NCBI GenBank assembly: GCA_019426215.1
Contig: CM033394.1
Coordinates: forward strand, 36,640,423 to 36,704,422
Direction of reading: 5' to 3'
Length of the DNA stretch: 64,000 bases
Origin: Buddleja alternifolia
Lineage: Eukaryota; Streptophyta; Magnoliopsida; Lamiales; Scrophulariaceae
How positions within the stretch are numbered: the first letter of the stretch is position 1; each line of letters begins with the position of its first letter. The notes under the pieces are model-generated. The model was given only the letters and a program-made list of their open reading frames with translations. It made no database searches and was not told where the DNA came from. Below are positions 1 through 13,700 of this stretch, piece after piece. The position numbers and the translations under genes were made by a program.

Positions 1-283
1 CCCAAAAGACATGTCCATTGGTTGCGGCTCTTGGTGAAACGGTATATTTTCCTCTATAAATACAGTCATTGTTCATCATTTTAATCACTTGAAAGATATA
101 CAAATATATATCATAAACTCTCCTAATACCGAGTCGTGAATTTGTGTCTTCGGTTCTAGTAATCGAATTCCCGACGGTGTTCGTGTTTCATTCAAGAAGT
201 TTGGGACAACGTGATTCTAATCAAGTTCGATCAATATAACGCTTCTGCATTAGGTACGCTCTCGTTTTCTAACGTATATATAT
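1..283 (+). other. Unassigned sequence with promoter-like TATA motif; possible end of another retroelement
   Basis: No open frame of note. A TATA-like CTATAAATA lies near 54-62, followed by a region that reads like the transcribed end of a plant LTR (a GACGGTGTTCGTG-type stretch near 172-186). No partner LTR is visible in the window, so this is only a suggestion. It runs into a (TA)n tract at about 275-288, which is where the next element inserted. Confidence 0.3.
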
Positions 284-288
284 ATATA

Positions 289-1371
289 TGTTGCAAATCT
301 GTGCACTTTGTAAAAAAATTTCTGAAAATAGTAATACGACGAACAATATGACAATCGAGGCGAGAGATGAACTCTCTATCCTTAAAGCTATATTGCCCCG
401 CCTACGGTGGTACGGGATCGTGCAATTAACTTCCCAAGATACAACGATTATATATTTGTAATTGAACCACTTCAAGAACAAAACCCACGAACTATATTTG
501 CCCAAGAACTCTCAGAATTTCTATGTATGTAGAATGCTTTGAGACAATGCAGAATTGTTTTCTGTTTTTGGTGTGGTTTGAACACAACCTGGGAGAGCCT
601 TTTTATAGGCAACAAAACCAGATTGAAAACCAAAATAGAAAGCCAAAAAGAATCAGCTGATGAATGTCAAAAGTTTCGGCTCCAAAAGAAACAAAACACT
701 TCAACTTTCGGCTGGCAATTTCGGCTGGAGACAGGTAAGGAAACGTCTGAAATCTTCTGCATGAGAAAGGAACAGGAGACATGCCTTGCTGGTTTCTAGA
801 AGAAGAAAATGGAAATGGGCCTAAATTAATTAGTTAATTTTGGCCCAAAAGAGAACTGGGCCCAATTAATCAAATTAATTAAACTTTGGCTCAAAAAGAT
901 AAGAAGAGGTCCAAATCCCAACAACCACACATCTCAGCCAAAGCCCAAGGCCCAACGACCCGCGACCCGATCCCGGCCCCGAGTCCGTGGTCCGGTCCAC
1001 CGGACCGCCCGAGTGAGGAGCTAAGAAATTGGGCCAAGACACAATTACATAGCTCTTCCCCCTTCACACAAAGGACCAAAGTGGATGACCCAAATGGCCA
1101 ACCCTTTACCTTTAGGCAAATGTATATAAACTCATACAACTTATGGTTTATATCCAATGTGGGATATACACATTCAAACACCCAACATTAGCAATTAATT
1201 TCTCATTCGTTTCAACTCCGAATTGAGAAATTCGAAATGCTAAACTAATCTACTCTCAAAGTAGAATAAAAATATCCAATACAGCTTAGTATCCCCGATA
1301 CTTATGGTGTTCGAATTTCATACGCAAAAGTGGTGTTCACACACTTTTTCATATACCCACAAATGCCAACA
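289..1371 (-). repeat. 3' LTR of copia element A
   Basis: It is 1083 bp, starts TG and ends CA, and aligns along its whole length with 6227-7317. A seven-base AAAGCCC-type unit present once here is duplicated in the other copy. Short reading frames inside it occur in both copies and are not genes. Confidence 0.94.
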
Positions 1372-1938
1372 ATCCCCCACACGAATGAAATTAATGCAAT
1401 GCATGAAACTGAGAGTTCAAACGACTTTTTATCACATCAGAAGAGGTAGCTTTTGGCTTTGAACCTTTCTTAGTGAGATATCATCGGATTTACTAGGCTA
1501 CCCAATGAACATGATGCCTTGAATTGTTCAGCCGTTCGTGTAAAACCAGACAATGATATTCACATGATAAATTTTCTAAGCAAATTTTTAGTTCTCACTG
1601 TTGGACCCATTTTGGCCATGGCGCCCTCTCTTGGTTTCATAAATGTTTACATTTTACCCAATGTTGAGGCGGCCTACACCTCACACTTACATAGGTGATC
1701 TCCTATTTAAGAGTATCCTACCATACTCCACTTCATTTTCATGACAGTATAGGAATCATTAAAAGTTCAGACTTACCCTTTGCTACACTTGTAGGATGCA
1801 CTTCTTTATCCTAGGCAATGGATTTAGAGTTTATTAAACTCTTAAGTGCTCTCCAGAATTTTCACAACTTAGTTGTCCCATTGAACCATGATCTTGGGAT
1901 CTCCAGTCAATATGGTTGGGTTACCGTTGTGTCAATTT
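1372..1938 (-). other. Internal non-coding tail of copia element A, with polypurine tract
   Basis: This 567-bp stretch lies between the polyprotein stop and the 3' LTR. It begins next to the LTR with the polypurine tract and otherwise holds no reading frame or recognisable motif. Confidence 0.75.
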
Positions 1939-2092
1939 TTAATTTGTAGACTTTAACCCCATTCCTCTTGATAGGTAGCATATTTGATCTCTAGGCAATC
2001 CTTTCGTCAAAGGATCTGCAATATTCTCTTTTGATTTCACATAATCAATGGAAATAATCCCGTTAGAGATCAACTGCTTAATGGTATTATGC

Positions 2093-2128
<36 letters not shown>

Positions 2129-5100
2129 CTACTCTGAGCCCTCCCAATTGCCGACATACAGTCGCAATGAATCAAAATCGGAGGCACAGGTTTTTCCCAA
2201 CAGGGAACATCTTCTAAGAAATTTCTTAGCCATTCAGCTTCTTCACCAGCCTTATCTAAAGCTATGAATTCTGATTCCATTGTGGAACGGGCTATGCAAG
2301 TTTTCTTAGAAGATTTCCACGACAGCGCTCCTCCACCAATGGTAAATACATACCCACTTGTGGACTTGGAGTCGTTCGTGTCTGATATCCAATTAGCATT
2401 ACTGTATCCCTCAATTACTGCTGGATATTTGGAGTAGTGTAATCCATATTCTTTAGTATACTTTAAATACTTAAGAACTCTAGTGAAAGCATTCCAATGC
2501 TCTACACTTGGATTACTCGTGAACCTACTCAACTTGCTCATAGAATAAGCTAGATCAGGGCGAGTACAGTTCATGATATACATCACACTCCCAATTATCC
2601 TAGCATATTCTAACTGCGATACGGGTTCGCCATGGTTCTTGCGTAGATGAACGCTCAAGTCCACTGGCGTCTTGACTGGTGCACTATCGCTAGGAAGGAA
2701 TTTTTCCAAAACCGTCTCAACGTAATGAGATTGCGATAAGACTAGTCCTTCAGAAGTCCTCAGGATTTTAATCCCTAAGATGACGTCTGCAAGTCCCATA
2801 TCCTTCATGTCAAAGTTCTTCTTTAACATACCTTTAGTATTCATGATGATTTCATGATTACTACCCATTATCAACATGTCATCTACATATAGACACACGA
2901 TGACATATGCGTTATGTGTTTGTCTAACATACACGCATTTATCACATTCGTTGATCTTGAAACCATTTAACAACATCGTGCTATCAAACTTTTCATGCCA
3001 CTGTTTTGGCGCTTGTTTAAGTCCGTAAAGTGACTTTACAAGTTTACACACTTTCTTCTCCTTTCCAGGAGCAACATACCCCTCGGGTTGTTCCATGTAT
3101 ATTTCTTCATCTAATTCTCCGTTCAGAAACGCAGTCTTAACATCCATTTGATGTATCTCAAGGTTTTGCAATGCGGCAATAGCGATGAATAATCTTATGG
3201 ATGTTATTCTGGTTACCGGAGAATAAGTATCGAAGAAATCAAGACCTTCCGTTTGTCGGTATCCTTTGACTACCAAACGGGCCTTATACTTATCAATAGT
3301 TCCATCAGTCTTATACTTTCTTTTCAGAATCCATTTACAGCCTAAAGGCTTACTTCCCTTTGGAAGATCAACCAACTCCCAGGTATGGTTGTGTAAAATA
3401 GACTCGATTTCACTATTGATAGCCTCTTTCCAGAGTTGAGCATCTGGACCGGACATAGCTTCCTTAATCGTATTTGGCTCCCCTTCTAATGTATATGAAA
3501 CAAAATCGGGACCAAATGATTTAGGCACTCTTGCCCTTTGGCTACGACGTGCTTCTTCATCCCCAGGATTAGAACTACTCGTAGACTCATCAAATGTTCT
3601 TTTAAGAGGAACTTGCTCATTTCTTTCCTTACTTGGAAAGACATCCTCAAAAAATGAAGCATTTCTAGATTCCATGATAGTACCTTCATGAATCTCAGAT
3701 ATTTCTGATTTATGAACCAGAAATCGATAGGCGCTACTATTAAGTGCATAACCTATGAATATGCAATCAATAGTCTTAGGCCCTATCTTAACTTGTTTGG
3801 GTTTGGGTATTTCTACCTTAGCCAAACACCCCCACACTTTGAGGTACTTGTAAGAAGGCTTTTGACCTTTCCAAAGTTTGTACGGAGTCTCACTCCTACT
3901 TTTGTGGGGAATCTTGTTAAGGATATAGTTGGCGGAGAGGATCGCCTCCCCCCACAAATTCTGCGGTAATCCAGAATTTAACAACATCGCATTCATCATT
4001 TCTTTGAGAGTGCGATTCTTGCGTTCAGCAATGCCATTGGATTGAGGTGAGTATGGTGCCGTTGTTTGATGAATAATTCCAGAGTCGGTACAGAATTCAT
4101 CAAATGGCGCTCCGTATTCTCCACCTCTATCACTTCGGATAGATTTTATTCTTTTCTCAAGTTGATTTTCAACTTCAGTTTTGTAATGTGTAAACGCTCC
4201 AAGCGCTTCGTCTTTACTTCTTAGTAAATACATATAACAATACTTTGTGCAGTCATCTATGAATGTAATGAAATACTTTTTTCCACCTCTAGTTTGCACA
4301 AACTTCAAATCACAGATATCACTGTGAATAAGTTCTAGAGGTGCGGTGTTTCTTTCCACTGAAGGAAATGGTTGTTTGACTAGCTTTGCCTCAACACAAA
4401 TTTCACATTTATGTTCATTTTCAACTTTAAAAGTTGGTAATAAATTCAAGTTGACCAATCTTCGAATAGTATTATAATTGACATGTCCTAGTCTAACATG
4501 CCACAAATTAGAATACTCAAGCAAATAAACAGAATTTTCAATCCTTTTATTTCCACCGTTTTCAATTACAAGAGAGCGAATTACATTCATTACATTCATT
4601 TTGAAAAGGCCCTGCTCAAGGTAACCTTTTCCTACATAAATTCCTCTCTTAGTCAAAGAAAACCTATCAGCTTCGAAGACAATCTTGAACCCATTCTTGA
4701 CCAAAGCTGAACCGGATACCAAATTCTTTCGAATCTCCGGAACATGAAGAACTTCAGTCAATGTTAGTTCTTTGCCTGAAGTCATCTTCAGCACAACTTT
4801 CCCCATTCCAACCACTAGTGAAGTGGCTGAATTTCCCATAAACAATCTTCGTCCTTCAGTTGGGGAATAAGCATCTCTGTCGGAACAGATGTGGCGAGTA
4901 GCCCCAGTGTCTATGAACCACTCCCTCGAGTTGTCCACCATATTGGCTTCGAACACGACGGCAGTCAGATCAAGATTAGTTAGATCGATTGGCACCTGTT
5001 TATTTGACAGGTCGTCAATTAACTCGTTGATGCCCTGGACATCATCAACAGCTAAGTGCACATGATTTTGCACTTGGTTCGGAACCCTGTTCTGAACCTG

Positions 5101-5955
5101 ATTCTTGCCTTTATACTTGCCAGAACCTTTCTTTCGTGACCGATAATTAATTTTCTTGGGCTGTCTACAGTCTTTAGCCCAATGACCAGTACGGCCGCAA
5201 TTAAAGCAACCACCGTCAGAGCCGTCACCATGTTTCGGCTTTCCTTTCCCAGCTTGATTTTTCTGGGACTGAAAATTCCCTTGGAACTTTCTTTTCCGGT
5301 TAGAACTTTCCGAAACTTCAACGACGTTAGCCATTGGTGGAACAGGAGCCCTTCTGATAGAAGCCCGGTTGTCTTCCTCAATTCTGAGCCTGACAACCAA
5401 CTCTTCTAAGCTCATCTCCTTTCGTTTATGCCTTAGGTAGTTCTTGAATTCATTCCATGAGGGCGGTAATTTTTCAATCACAGACCCCACTTGAAAATTC
5501 TCACTCAAAGCCATTCCCTCGGCATGAACTTCATGTATTATAATCTGAAGCTCTTGGACCTGGCTTACGACGGACTTAGAGTCCATCATTTTGAAGTCTA
5601 AGAACTTTGCGACCATGAACTTTTTCAGTCCAGCGTCCTCAGTTCTATACTTCTTATGTAATGCCTCCCAGAGGTCTTTTGACGATTTCATGGAGTGATA
5701 AACACTATAAAGTGAATCATCCAAACCATTGACCACGTAATTCCTGCAAAGGAAATCACAGTGTTGCCAGGCATCGTATGCCGTTCTCATTTGAACATCG
5801 TCAGAATCTTCAGGGACAGACGGGGCGTTTTCCCGTAAGAACCTTGCCAGGTTCAAAGTAGTTAGATAAAAAAGCATCTTTTGTTGCCAACGTTTGAAGT
5901 CAACCCCGCTGAACTTCGTTGGCCTTTCAGCCTGCGCCGGGATACTTGTATTCAC
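1939..5955 (-). CDS. Copia gag-pol polyprotein, uninterrupted frame (element A)
   Basis: This is the self-replication polyprotein of a Ty1/copia element: gag, protease, integrase, reverse transcriptase and RNase H in copia order. Visible marks are a gag CCHC knuckle [14 protein letters not shown] near residue 248, protease [12 protein letters not shown] near 349, integrase HHCC region near 485-525, integrase acidic residues in HSDICD (about 544) and DRGGEYG (about 611), RT catalytic YVDDMLI (about 1023), and an RNase H region ending in a copia-typical ADPLTKGLP. No internal stop or frameshift is present. The start is uncertain: the given 5' end is a GTG codon. The same frame stays open upstream to about 6219, encoding a Gly/Pro-rich leader, but has no ATG; the first in-frame ATG is at 5877. 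The start codon may therefore have been lost, or a non-AUG start is used. Confidence 0.9.
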
Positions 5956-6226
5956 CGGTGGTACAATCGGAGTTAGTAATTCAGTCCGAGCCTGAATTAC
6001 TGGAATAACTGGAGTTACAACCGGTGTATTCGGACCAGAGCCTGAACCGGACCTAACCCCTGAACCCGAGGCAAAACCAGAAGGAAGACCAAGACCGAGA
6101 CCAGCTCCAGGTCCAAGTCCAAAGTCGAGAGCAGCAGCAGCATTTTCATTAGAATCGAAATGAGCTATTTCCAGAATGTTCGAACAAGCACAAAAATTAA
6201 CAACAAAATGATTATAGCTTTAAACT

Positions 6227-7317
6227 TGTTGCAAATCTGTGCACTTTGTAAGAAAATTTCTGAAAATAGTAATACGACGAACAATATGACAATCGAGGCA
6301 AGAGATGAACTCTCTATCCTTAAAGCTATATTGCCCCGCCTACGGTGGTACGGGATCGTGCAATTAACTTCCCAAGATACAACGATTATATATTTGTAAT
6401 TGAACGACTTCAAGAACAAAACCCACGAACTATATTTGCCCAAGAACTCTCAGAATTTCTATGTATGTAGAATGCTTTGAGACAATGCAGAATTGTTTTC
6501 TGTTTTTGGTGTGGTTTGAACACAACCTGGGAGAGCCTTTTTATAGGCAACAAAACCAGATTGAAAACCAAAATAGAAAGCCAAAAAGAATCAGCTGATG
6601 AATGTCAAAAGTTTCGGCTCCAAAAGAAACAAAACACTTCAACTTTCGGCTGGCAATTTCGGCTGGAGACAGGTAAGGAAACGTCTGAAATCTTCTGCAT
6701 GAGAAAGGAACAGGAGACATGCCTTGCTGGTTTCTAGAAGAAGAAACTGGAAATGGGCCTAAATTAATTAGTTAATTTTGGCCCAAAAGAGAACTGGGCC
6801 CAATTAATCAAATTAATTAAACTTTGGCTCAAAAAGATAAGAAGAGGTCCAAATCCCAACAACCACACATCTCAGCCAAAGCCCAAAGCCCAAGGCCCAA
6901 CGACCCGCGACCCGATCCCGGCCCCGAGTCCGTGGTCCGGTCCACCGGACCGCCCGAGTGAGGAGCTAAGAAATTGGGCCAAGACACAATTACATAGCTC
7001 TTCCCCCCTATACACAAAGGACCAAAGTGGATGACCCAACGGGCCAACCCTTTACCTTTAGACAAATGTATATAAACTCATACAACTTATGGTTTATATC
7101 CAATGTGGGATATACACATTCAAACACCAAACATTAGCAATTAATTTCTCATTCGTTTCAACTCCGAATTGAGAAATTCGAAATGCTAAACTAATCTACT
7201 CTCGGAGTAGAATAAAAATATCCAATACAACTTAGTATCCCCGATACTTATGGTGTTCCAATTTCATACGCAAAAGTGGTGTTCACACACTTTTTCATAT
7301 ACCCACAAATGCCAACA
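6227..7317 (-). repeat. 5' LTR of copia element A
   Basis: It is 1091 bp, TG to CA, nearly identical to 289-1371. As the 5' LTR of a minus-strand element it would hold the promoter. The minus-strand sequence just inside it (6226 downward) starts AGTTTAAAGC, which I cannot match to a usual tRNA primer. Confidence 0.94.
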
Positions 7318-7341
7318 ATATATATATATATATATATATAT
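7318..7341. repeat. (AT)n microsatellite at the copia A target site
   Basis: An uninterrupted AT dinucleotide run directly after the 5' LTR. The matching run left of the element (about 275-288) shows the retrotransposon landed inside a microsatellite. Confidence 0.9.
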
Positions 7342-7783
7342 CACATAATAAATATAATCAATAACATAATCGTTTACATGTATTAACATAAGTGTGAACA
7401 AATACGATCCCAGCTAAAATATTCCGAAAAATCTCTCATAAGTAAGAGAGTGAATCACATAGCAAAAATGTAAACTTGCCTTAGACTTTTTTTTTTTTTT
7501 TTTGGATAACTAAAGGATTCAATAAAAACTAAAGATCAAGCTACACCAGAATTAAAATTCAGTCCGGAAGAATGCGAGAAATCCGAAACAGCTAAATTAA
7601 CGGACTTAAATAATTTGGGTGACCTAATCCTTTTTTTTAAGTTTTCCCCTTAGAGCGAATTGAGTGGCCTACTTTAAAAGCATAGATGTGATGGTTGGAC
7701 CTTATCTTTCCCAAATTATGGTAGCAAAGGTGTCCATAGACTTCCCTTATCTTTAATATTCCCATTTTAAAGCACTTAAGAAA
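7342..7783 (+). other. Upstream region of the small plastid-type protein gene
   Basis: AT-rich sequence with a T tract at about 7487-7503. No gene or recognisable core promoter motif can be pinned down. It must hold the promoter and 5' leader of the gene starting at 7784, whose immediate upstream has lost its older context to copia element A. Confidence 0.4.
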
Positions 7784-10700
7784 ATGGATTCCATAATATT
7801 CCTTACCTCGTCTCTTCCCATTTTCTTGCGACCCACAATAAACCCACACAAATGCAGCCACGCACAACAATTCTCAATTCTCATGCATTCTAAATTATGC
7901 CAAAGTGCAACGAACTTTTGCTATAGTGATAGTTCATTACCCTACTTTTTCCCAACAAGAAAGCAAGTGCAATGTGGTGCTAGGCGGAGAGCAATATTCG
8001 ATGACGAGGATGATGGGGGAAATTATGGGTACAATGAAGAGATAGCACTATTGGAAACGTACACGGAGGCAAAGAAAGATGAGATTCTTTTGGTACATGC
8101 TTTGGTGGATGATGATGAACATGTTGAAGTTCTCATCTTTAAGGTACATTCCTAGTGCCTTTGGCTTTTACTAACTTATCATATAGGTAATTCTATAGTG
8201 AACCAGATTTAATAGAGTCGGTCCACCGTAAACGCTTGAATTAGGAATTTAGAATTGATGTATTATTTTTTACCGTCATATTACTGCATCCAATAATTTA
8301 TGGTGGACTAGCTCTAGAGGACCCGGTCCGTAATAGGATTTCCTCTTATCATACACAATGTTTTTACTTATGCTTTCATAAATATAAGTTAGCCAAGGAT
8401 GAAATGATAAGATCGTATTTAAATCTCAAACGGACATATATATAGAATAATTCTCGGTCATGTTTGGATTAATGAATTTGGATTTGAGGAATAAATTTGA
8501 AACAACGCGCTTATACTTGGAACTAGTATATGTTATTTGGCAAAATTTGCAAACTCATCATGTAATATACTGGTGGTAAATTTATTATTATAAATTGTGA
8601 TACGAGCAATTTAAAAACACTAACTATTTAATTTTTGTGAATTAGAGACAAATTTTGCTAGAAATTAAAAGGTTGACTGAAAATTTATATGCGTTATACA
8701 CATTTCCTTGTTTATTTGATAACTTTTAATCTTCGAAGAAAAAACATCATGTAATATTAAAAGTGCCACTTATCATAACTTATATATAGGACTAAAATTG
8801 TAAGTTTAGTGGTGAAAGACCTTGCAATTTTAGTCCTATAAATTAAGAAAAAATGGCAATTCTAGGGTTGCAAATTAGTAGGGGATATTTTTGGTATTCA
8901 CATGCATAACCCGTGTATTTTGCTTTTAAAATTGAAAATTCTCAATATTACCTAGTCATGTAACCAACACATGCTACTTTTCGATCACTTTTAAACGTGC
9001 CCTTAAAATTGTTAAAAGTTAATGTTCATAAATACGTATATCATATAGTTGAAAAGACTCTGTTAACCACACAACTGAAATTGCAAACAACATGTATTGT
9101 TATTTAATTCTCATGCGGCCATTGAAAACAACATGTATTGTTATTTAATTTCTTCTAAGATTATAATACTCTAATGAGTTTGACGTTGTATGTAGTGTAT
9201 AATTTTGGAATTAGTTGTAAACTTGTAATGTGTGACGCTTTGCATGACGTAATATGAATCTTAATCGCATTTTACATGAGAAGGAGACGATTCCCGTATT
9301 ATTACAAAACAAATTTGTCGGTAGAGCGTCTAGATAACGTTACATTTTATATTTCATATTAGACGCACGTACATAAAAAAAAAATATCATCCAGATCAAA
9401 ATTTACTTTTAGTGAATTCTTATACATATAGAAAGCATAATTCAAATAAATAAAAGATGATAGTTTTATTTTGCAAGGAAGAATCTAAAACTTAAAATAT
9501 AACCAAAGATGGTAGAAGCCAATTATATTTTATTAGTTTTATCATTATCCTACCTAATACCTCAAACCGAATAAATGTACGAGATCTCCTTGGCTGCACT
9601 AATTAAATCAACTTATTTAATTAGTTCTTTTGGCTTAAGTATATTCTTTAGTAATCTCGTAAGATATATATTGGACCAACAACTAATAAAAGTACTACTA
9701 AAACAAATATATATACTGTTTTTTGGTAGATACTACTAAAACATATGAACTTATATTTAAGATGTTATATATAAACTGTAATGTCCCATGTCGGGAAATT
9801 GAAACAAAGTGAATTGATTTATAAATAAAAGTTCAAGAATTCAAGTGTAACAATGAATATCTATTGTGACTGTTAATTTAAATGCCCAACTTCAGGTTAA
9901 GCTCATTAGGTTTGATGAGACTTCTCTGGTTCAACGAGCTCGTGGAACCGAGGCGTGACATAAGCACCTCTAATTCAATCATTAACAAAATCGTAAAGGA
10001 AAATCAAGAAGTCAAGTGTAAGAATGAATATCCATTTTGACCATGGTTAAATTAAAATCCCCAACTTCAAGTTACGATCAATTGGTTTGATGAGACTTAT
10101 CTAGTCCCATGGGCTCGTGGAACCAGGACGTGACATAAACATCTCTAATTCAATTATTAACAAAATAGTAAAAGAAAATAAAAACGTGAATTTAAACTTT
10201 AATTGTATTGTATCCATGTTACTAGGAAACCTTTATATAACTAGTAAACAACACGTGTGTTGCACGTCAATCATATGATCTCGTTAAAATAATTCATATA
10301 CATAAAAATAATAAAGCTATTATCTATTAATCTTAGTATTTGAATAAAATAATAAAATGACGCCTGGCTTGTAAAGCTAGCTTTCCCACGTCTTTCTTGG
10401 TAAGTTGCTTTTTGTAATGACATTCAATTTTCTCAATCAACGTAATATTCAAATAATAAATTAAAAAATTAGAATGTTAACAACTATATTCATATAAATT
10501 TATTTGTTCCAAGTTCAAACAGACTAAGCTTTTTATCTTCTTCTTTTTTTTTGATAAATAAATTATAGTGTATAACAAAATACGATTCAAACAGGTGAAA
10601 AACTCCCAAAATTATCAGGGGATTTGCTTCATCAAAAAATAAAATAAATGAGATATTTAATAATATAACTCATTTAAAAATAACTAATTTGTAGTCTATC

Positions 10701-13700
10701 ATAGTCAATTTTGAGTCCTTTAAAGAAACGAATTGTAACAATCATGAGCTTAAACTACAATAGTCTTATGTTTTAATTCAGTGTAGAATTAGTAATATAT
10801 ATTTTATCGTCTTAAGATTTTTTGTTAAACATTTTACCATTTTAGGATAATTAGAAGATATTGTACCTTTGCAACAAATACGATGCAGGAGGAGTTCTCT
10901 TTCGATGGTTTAATTGCGATTCCATCATAGAGTCCTACTGTAATTATATACTTCATTATTGTAGATATTCAAAATAGGAGTGTCCTTGGTTGAGTTCGGG
11001 CATTTTCACGAAAAAAATTCAACACGACCCGACACGTGCGAGTTGACAAAATATCAAACTAACACTTAATTATCTTTTCAAACTAAGTGGTTTGGGTTAA
11101 GGGTTCAAGGTTTTTGGAGGACAGATTGGAGGATATTTGAATCTTCATTATAGCTCCTACAACTTATTTATAGTTACAAGTAATAAGGAATAAACTAAAG
11201 AACATAACTATTATTGTAGATTTAATTGAAAAAATTAAAATTGAGTAGGTGAGATAAGAAACAACAACAAATAGATATTACTAAATAAGGGCTAATTGCA
11301 TTTTTCGTCCTGTATCTTTTTCACTTTTGGATTTTGGTCCTGTTTTTTGTTCCGATTTGCAAAGTCGTCTTGTAACTATCAAACTTTTGGCAATTTTAGT
11401 TTGATTTTGATCGGGGCTGACCAATTTGGTCGAAATTTGCCACGTGTGATGTTGACTGGACAAAATTAATGTGGTGGCATGCCAATAGACGCTGACTGGC
11501 ATGCCACATCATCAATTTTGTCCCAATCAGCGTTCATTTTGGCGGAAAAATTGGAAAATCCCCAAATTTTTGTCCATGTCAGCGCCACGTGTCCGACACA
11601 TGGCAAATTCCGGTCAAATTGGCTGACTTTGGTCAAAATCGTACTAAAATTGCGAAAAGTTAGATAGTTATAATACGACTTTGCAAATTGAAAAAAAAAA
11701 TAGGACCAAAATCCAAAAACAAAAAAGTTAACGGACGAAAAATGCAATTAGCCCTAATAATAAAAATATTTTGTCATGATTTGTAATGAGTAAAAACTCT
11801 CAAATACTATAAATATAATTTGTTATATAAATTCATCATATGTATATATTTGTTTCCTTTGTTACGAAATCAAAATTTTTGTTCAAATAAAATAAAAATA
11901 AGTTCTCAAACATGATACTCAATATTTTATCAAATCATCCAAATAAAATATAAGGAAAAGTACATGCAGACCCCCCTCACTTATAGTGTAATTACCAAAA
12001 CTCCCCCGCACTTATTGAAAATTATCAACCCCCAAGGGGTCTATTTGTAAGATTTATAGAGGTAAATTTGTAAGAATTGTTAAGCACGCAGCGGGTGTAA
12101 TAGTAAGAAATTCTTAACATAAGGGGGTGTGTTGGTAATTTTCAATAAGTAAGGGGGAATCTTAGTAATTATATAATAAGTGAGGGGGTCTGTGTGTAAT
12201 TTTCCCTAAAATATAATTGGGTTACATAAGTATGAATAAAACCAATCTTGTTAGAAGGTATATATATGTACTTATTTTTTTGGAATGCTATATGTAATGG
12301 TTGGATTCCAAGTTACAATTATTAAACTTACTATTTGACCCGAAAGTGGTGGGTATATCAAATTATCCCTATTAATTAAAAATTTTAAATCGACATTTTT
12401 TTGGGTAAATCGACTCGATTTTAGCAGTGCAGGCGGATTTATGTACGCTCCTAATTCAAAATTTGTTTTTACTATTTATTTTGAAATATTTTACCATTAA
12501 AATTTGAATTACATATTGTAGGTATGTCAAAAGTTCCAAAATTTTTATATCATTATAGTTAGGATTCCATAATTTGTGCGAAATAAGCTGCCAAACTTAA
12601 ATTTGTGCTTGGATTTTTCATTCATATCCATCTTAACTTACAAAAAAAATAATTAAAAACATTATTGAAATATCCATTCCTATTTCATGGAATTCAATAT
12701 TAAATATGAATTTGTTTGTGATTTTGTGGTAACGTACGTGCACATGTTAGGGATATTGCTTTATTTTCAATTTGTTATATTCATTTTACTTTATTTTAAA
12801 ATATTAACTCTACATTATGATTATCAAATTTATGTTATAATAGAGACATTATTGTATAATGTAACTGTGATAATTTCATATACTTATATTATTTTCTATT
12901 TTTTTTAATGAACTACATACCTATAATATTAAGTAAAATAGGTTGAATGAATGCCACAAAACAAAAGGAAAGAATGAAAGTGATGACATAGTGAAATATG
13001 AAATTATGAAGTCAAAATAAAGCAATAATATATGGAGGGTATAATTTGTTTATATTGTTGGAAATTGGGTTCTAATATTATAAGGACATTTTGGTCCATT
13101 CCTCAATGCAAAAAGAAGATTGGAGTGTCATTATCAAGTTTAGGAATGCAAATATCAATAACCATTGAAATACTCTTTAGAATGGTTGGCTACTTGTGCC
13201 CAAGTTTGCTTTCTTGTTCCTTTTAGCTAATTTATTGATCAGTTTTTGTATTGTTTTAGATCGAATCTTTATGGTTTACTTTCAACAATTACATATTTGA
13301 CAATTTGGTGCGATGCCTATGGTTAACGATATATATTGTCTACATTTTTTATTTTGGAATTTTCCTATACACTATTGACGTTTCATTTACACAGGAACTT
13401 GAAGGAAAGCAAATTAAGTTTTCTTTTATATTTCATTACTTTTAATGACTTTTGTATTATTTTAGATCAAATCTTTATGATTTACTTTCAAGAGTTAGAT
13501 ATTTGACAATTTGATGTGATACCTATGGTTAATGATATATATATATATATATAGTCTACATTTTTTAAGTTTTGAAATTTTTTTCTATACACTATTGGCG
13601 TTTCATTTACAGAGGAATTTGAAAAAAACAAAATTAAGTTTTCTTTTATATTTCTTTACTTTTAATGACTATATTATAGTATACTTATGTATTTTAAATT

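Larger units (their letters stand above)
289..7317 (-). mobile_element. Complete Ty1/copia LTR retrotransposon (element A)
   Basis: Long terminal repeats at 289-1371 and 6227-7317 both begin TGTTGCAAATC and end GCCAACA. Five-base target duplications ATATA flank them (284-288 and 7318-7322), so it inserted in a TA microsatellite. The coding strand is minus, so the right LTR is the 5' one. A purine-rich tract (GTGTGGGGGAT on the minus strand, about 1372-1382) abuts the 3' LTR as a plus-strand primer. By hand I count about 14 substitutions plus a small indel between the LTRs, roughly 1.3 percent, so it is a fairly recent insertion. No classical TGGTATCAGAGC primer-binding site is seen beside the 5' LTR. 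Confidence 0.95.

Noticed and set aside
269..1191. Small frames inside both LTRs of copia A (also 6160-7065)
   Set aside because: They recur in the two LTR copies, overlap on opposite strands and have no domains.
11281..11747. Frames of 62-93 codons on both strands
   Set aside because: They lie within a palindromic MITE, so mirrored frames are expected by chance.
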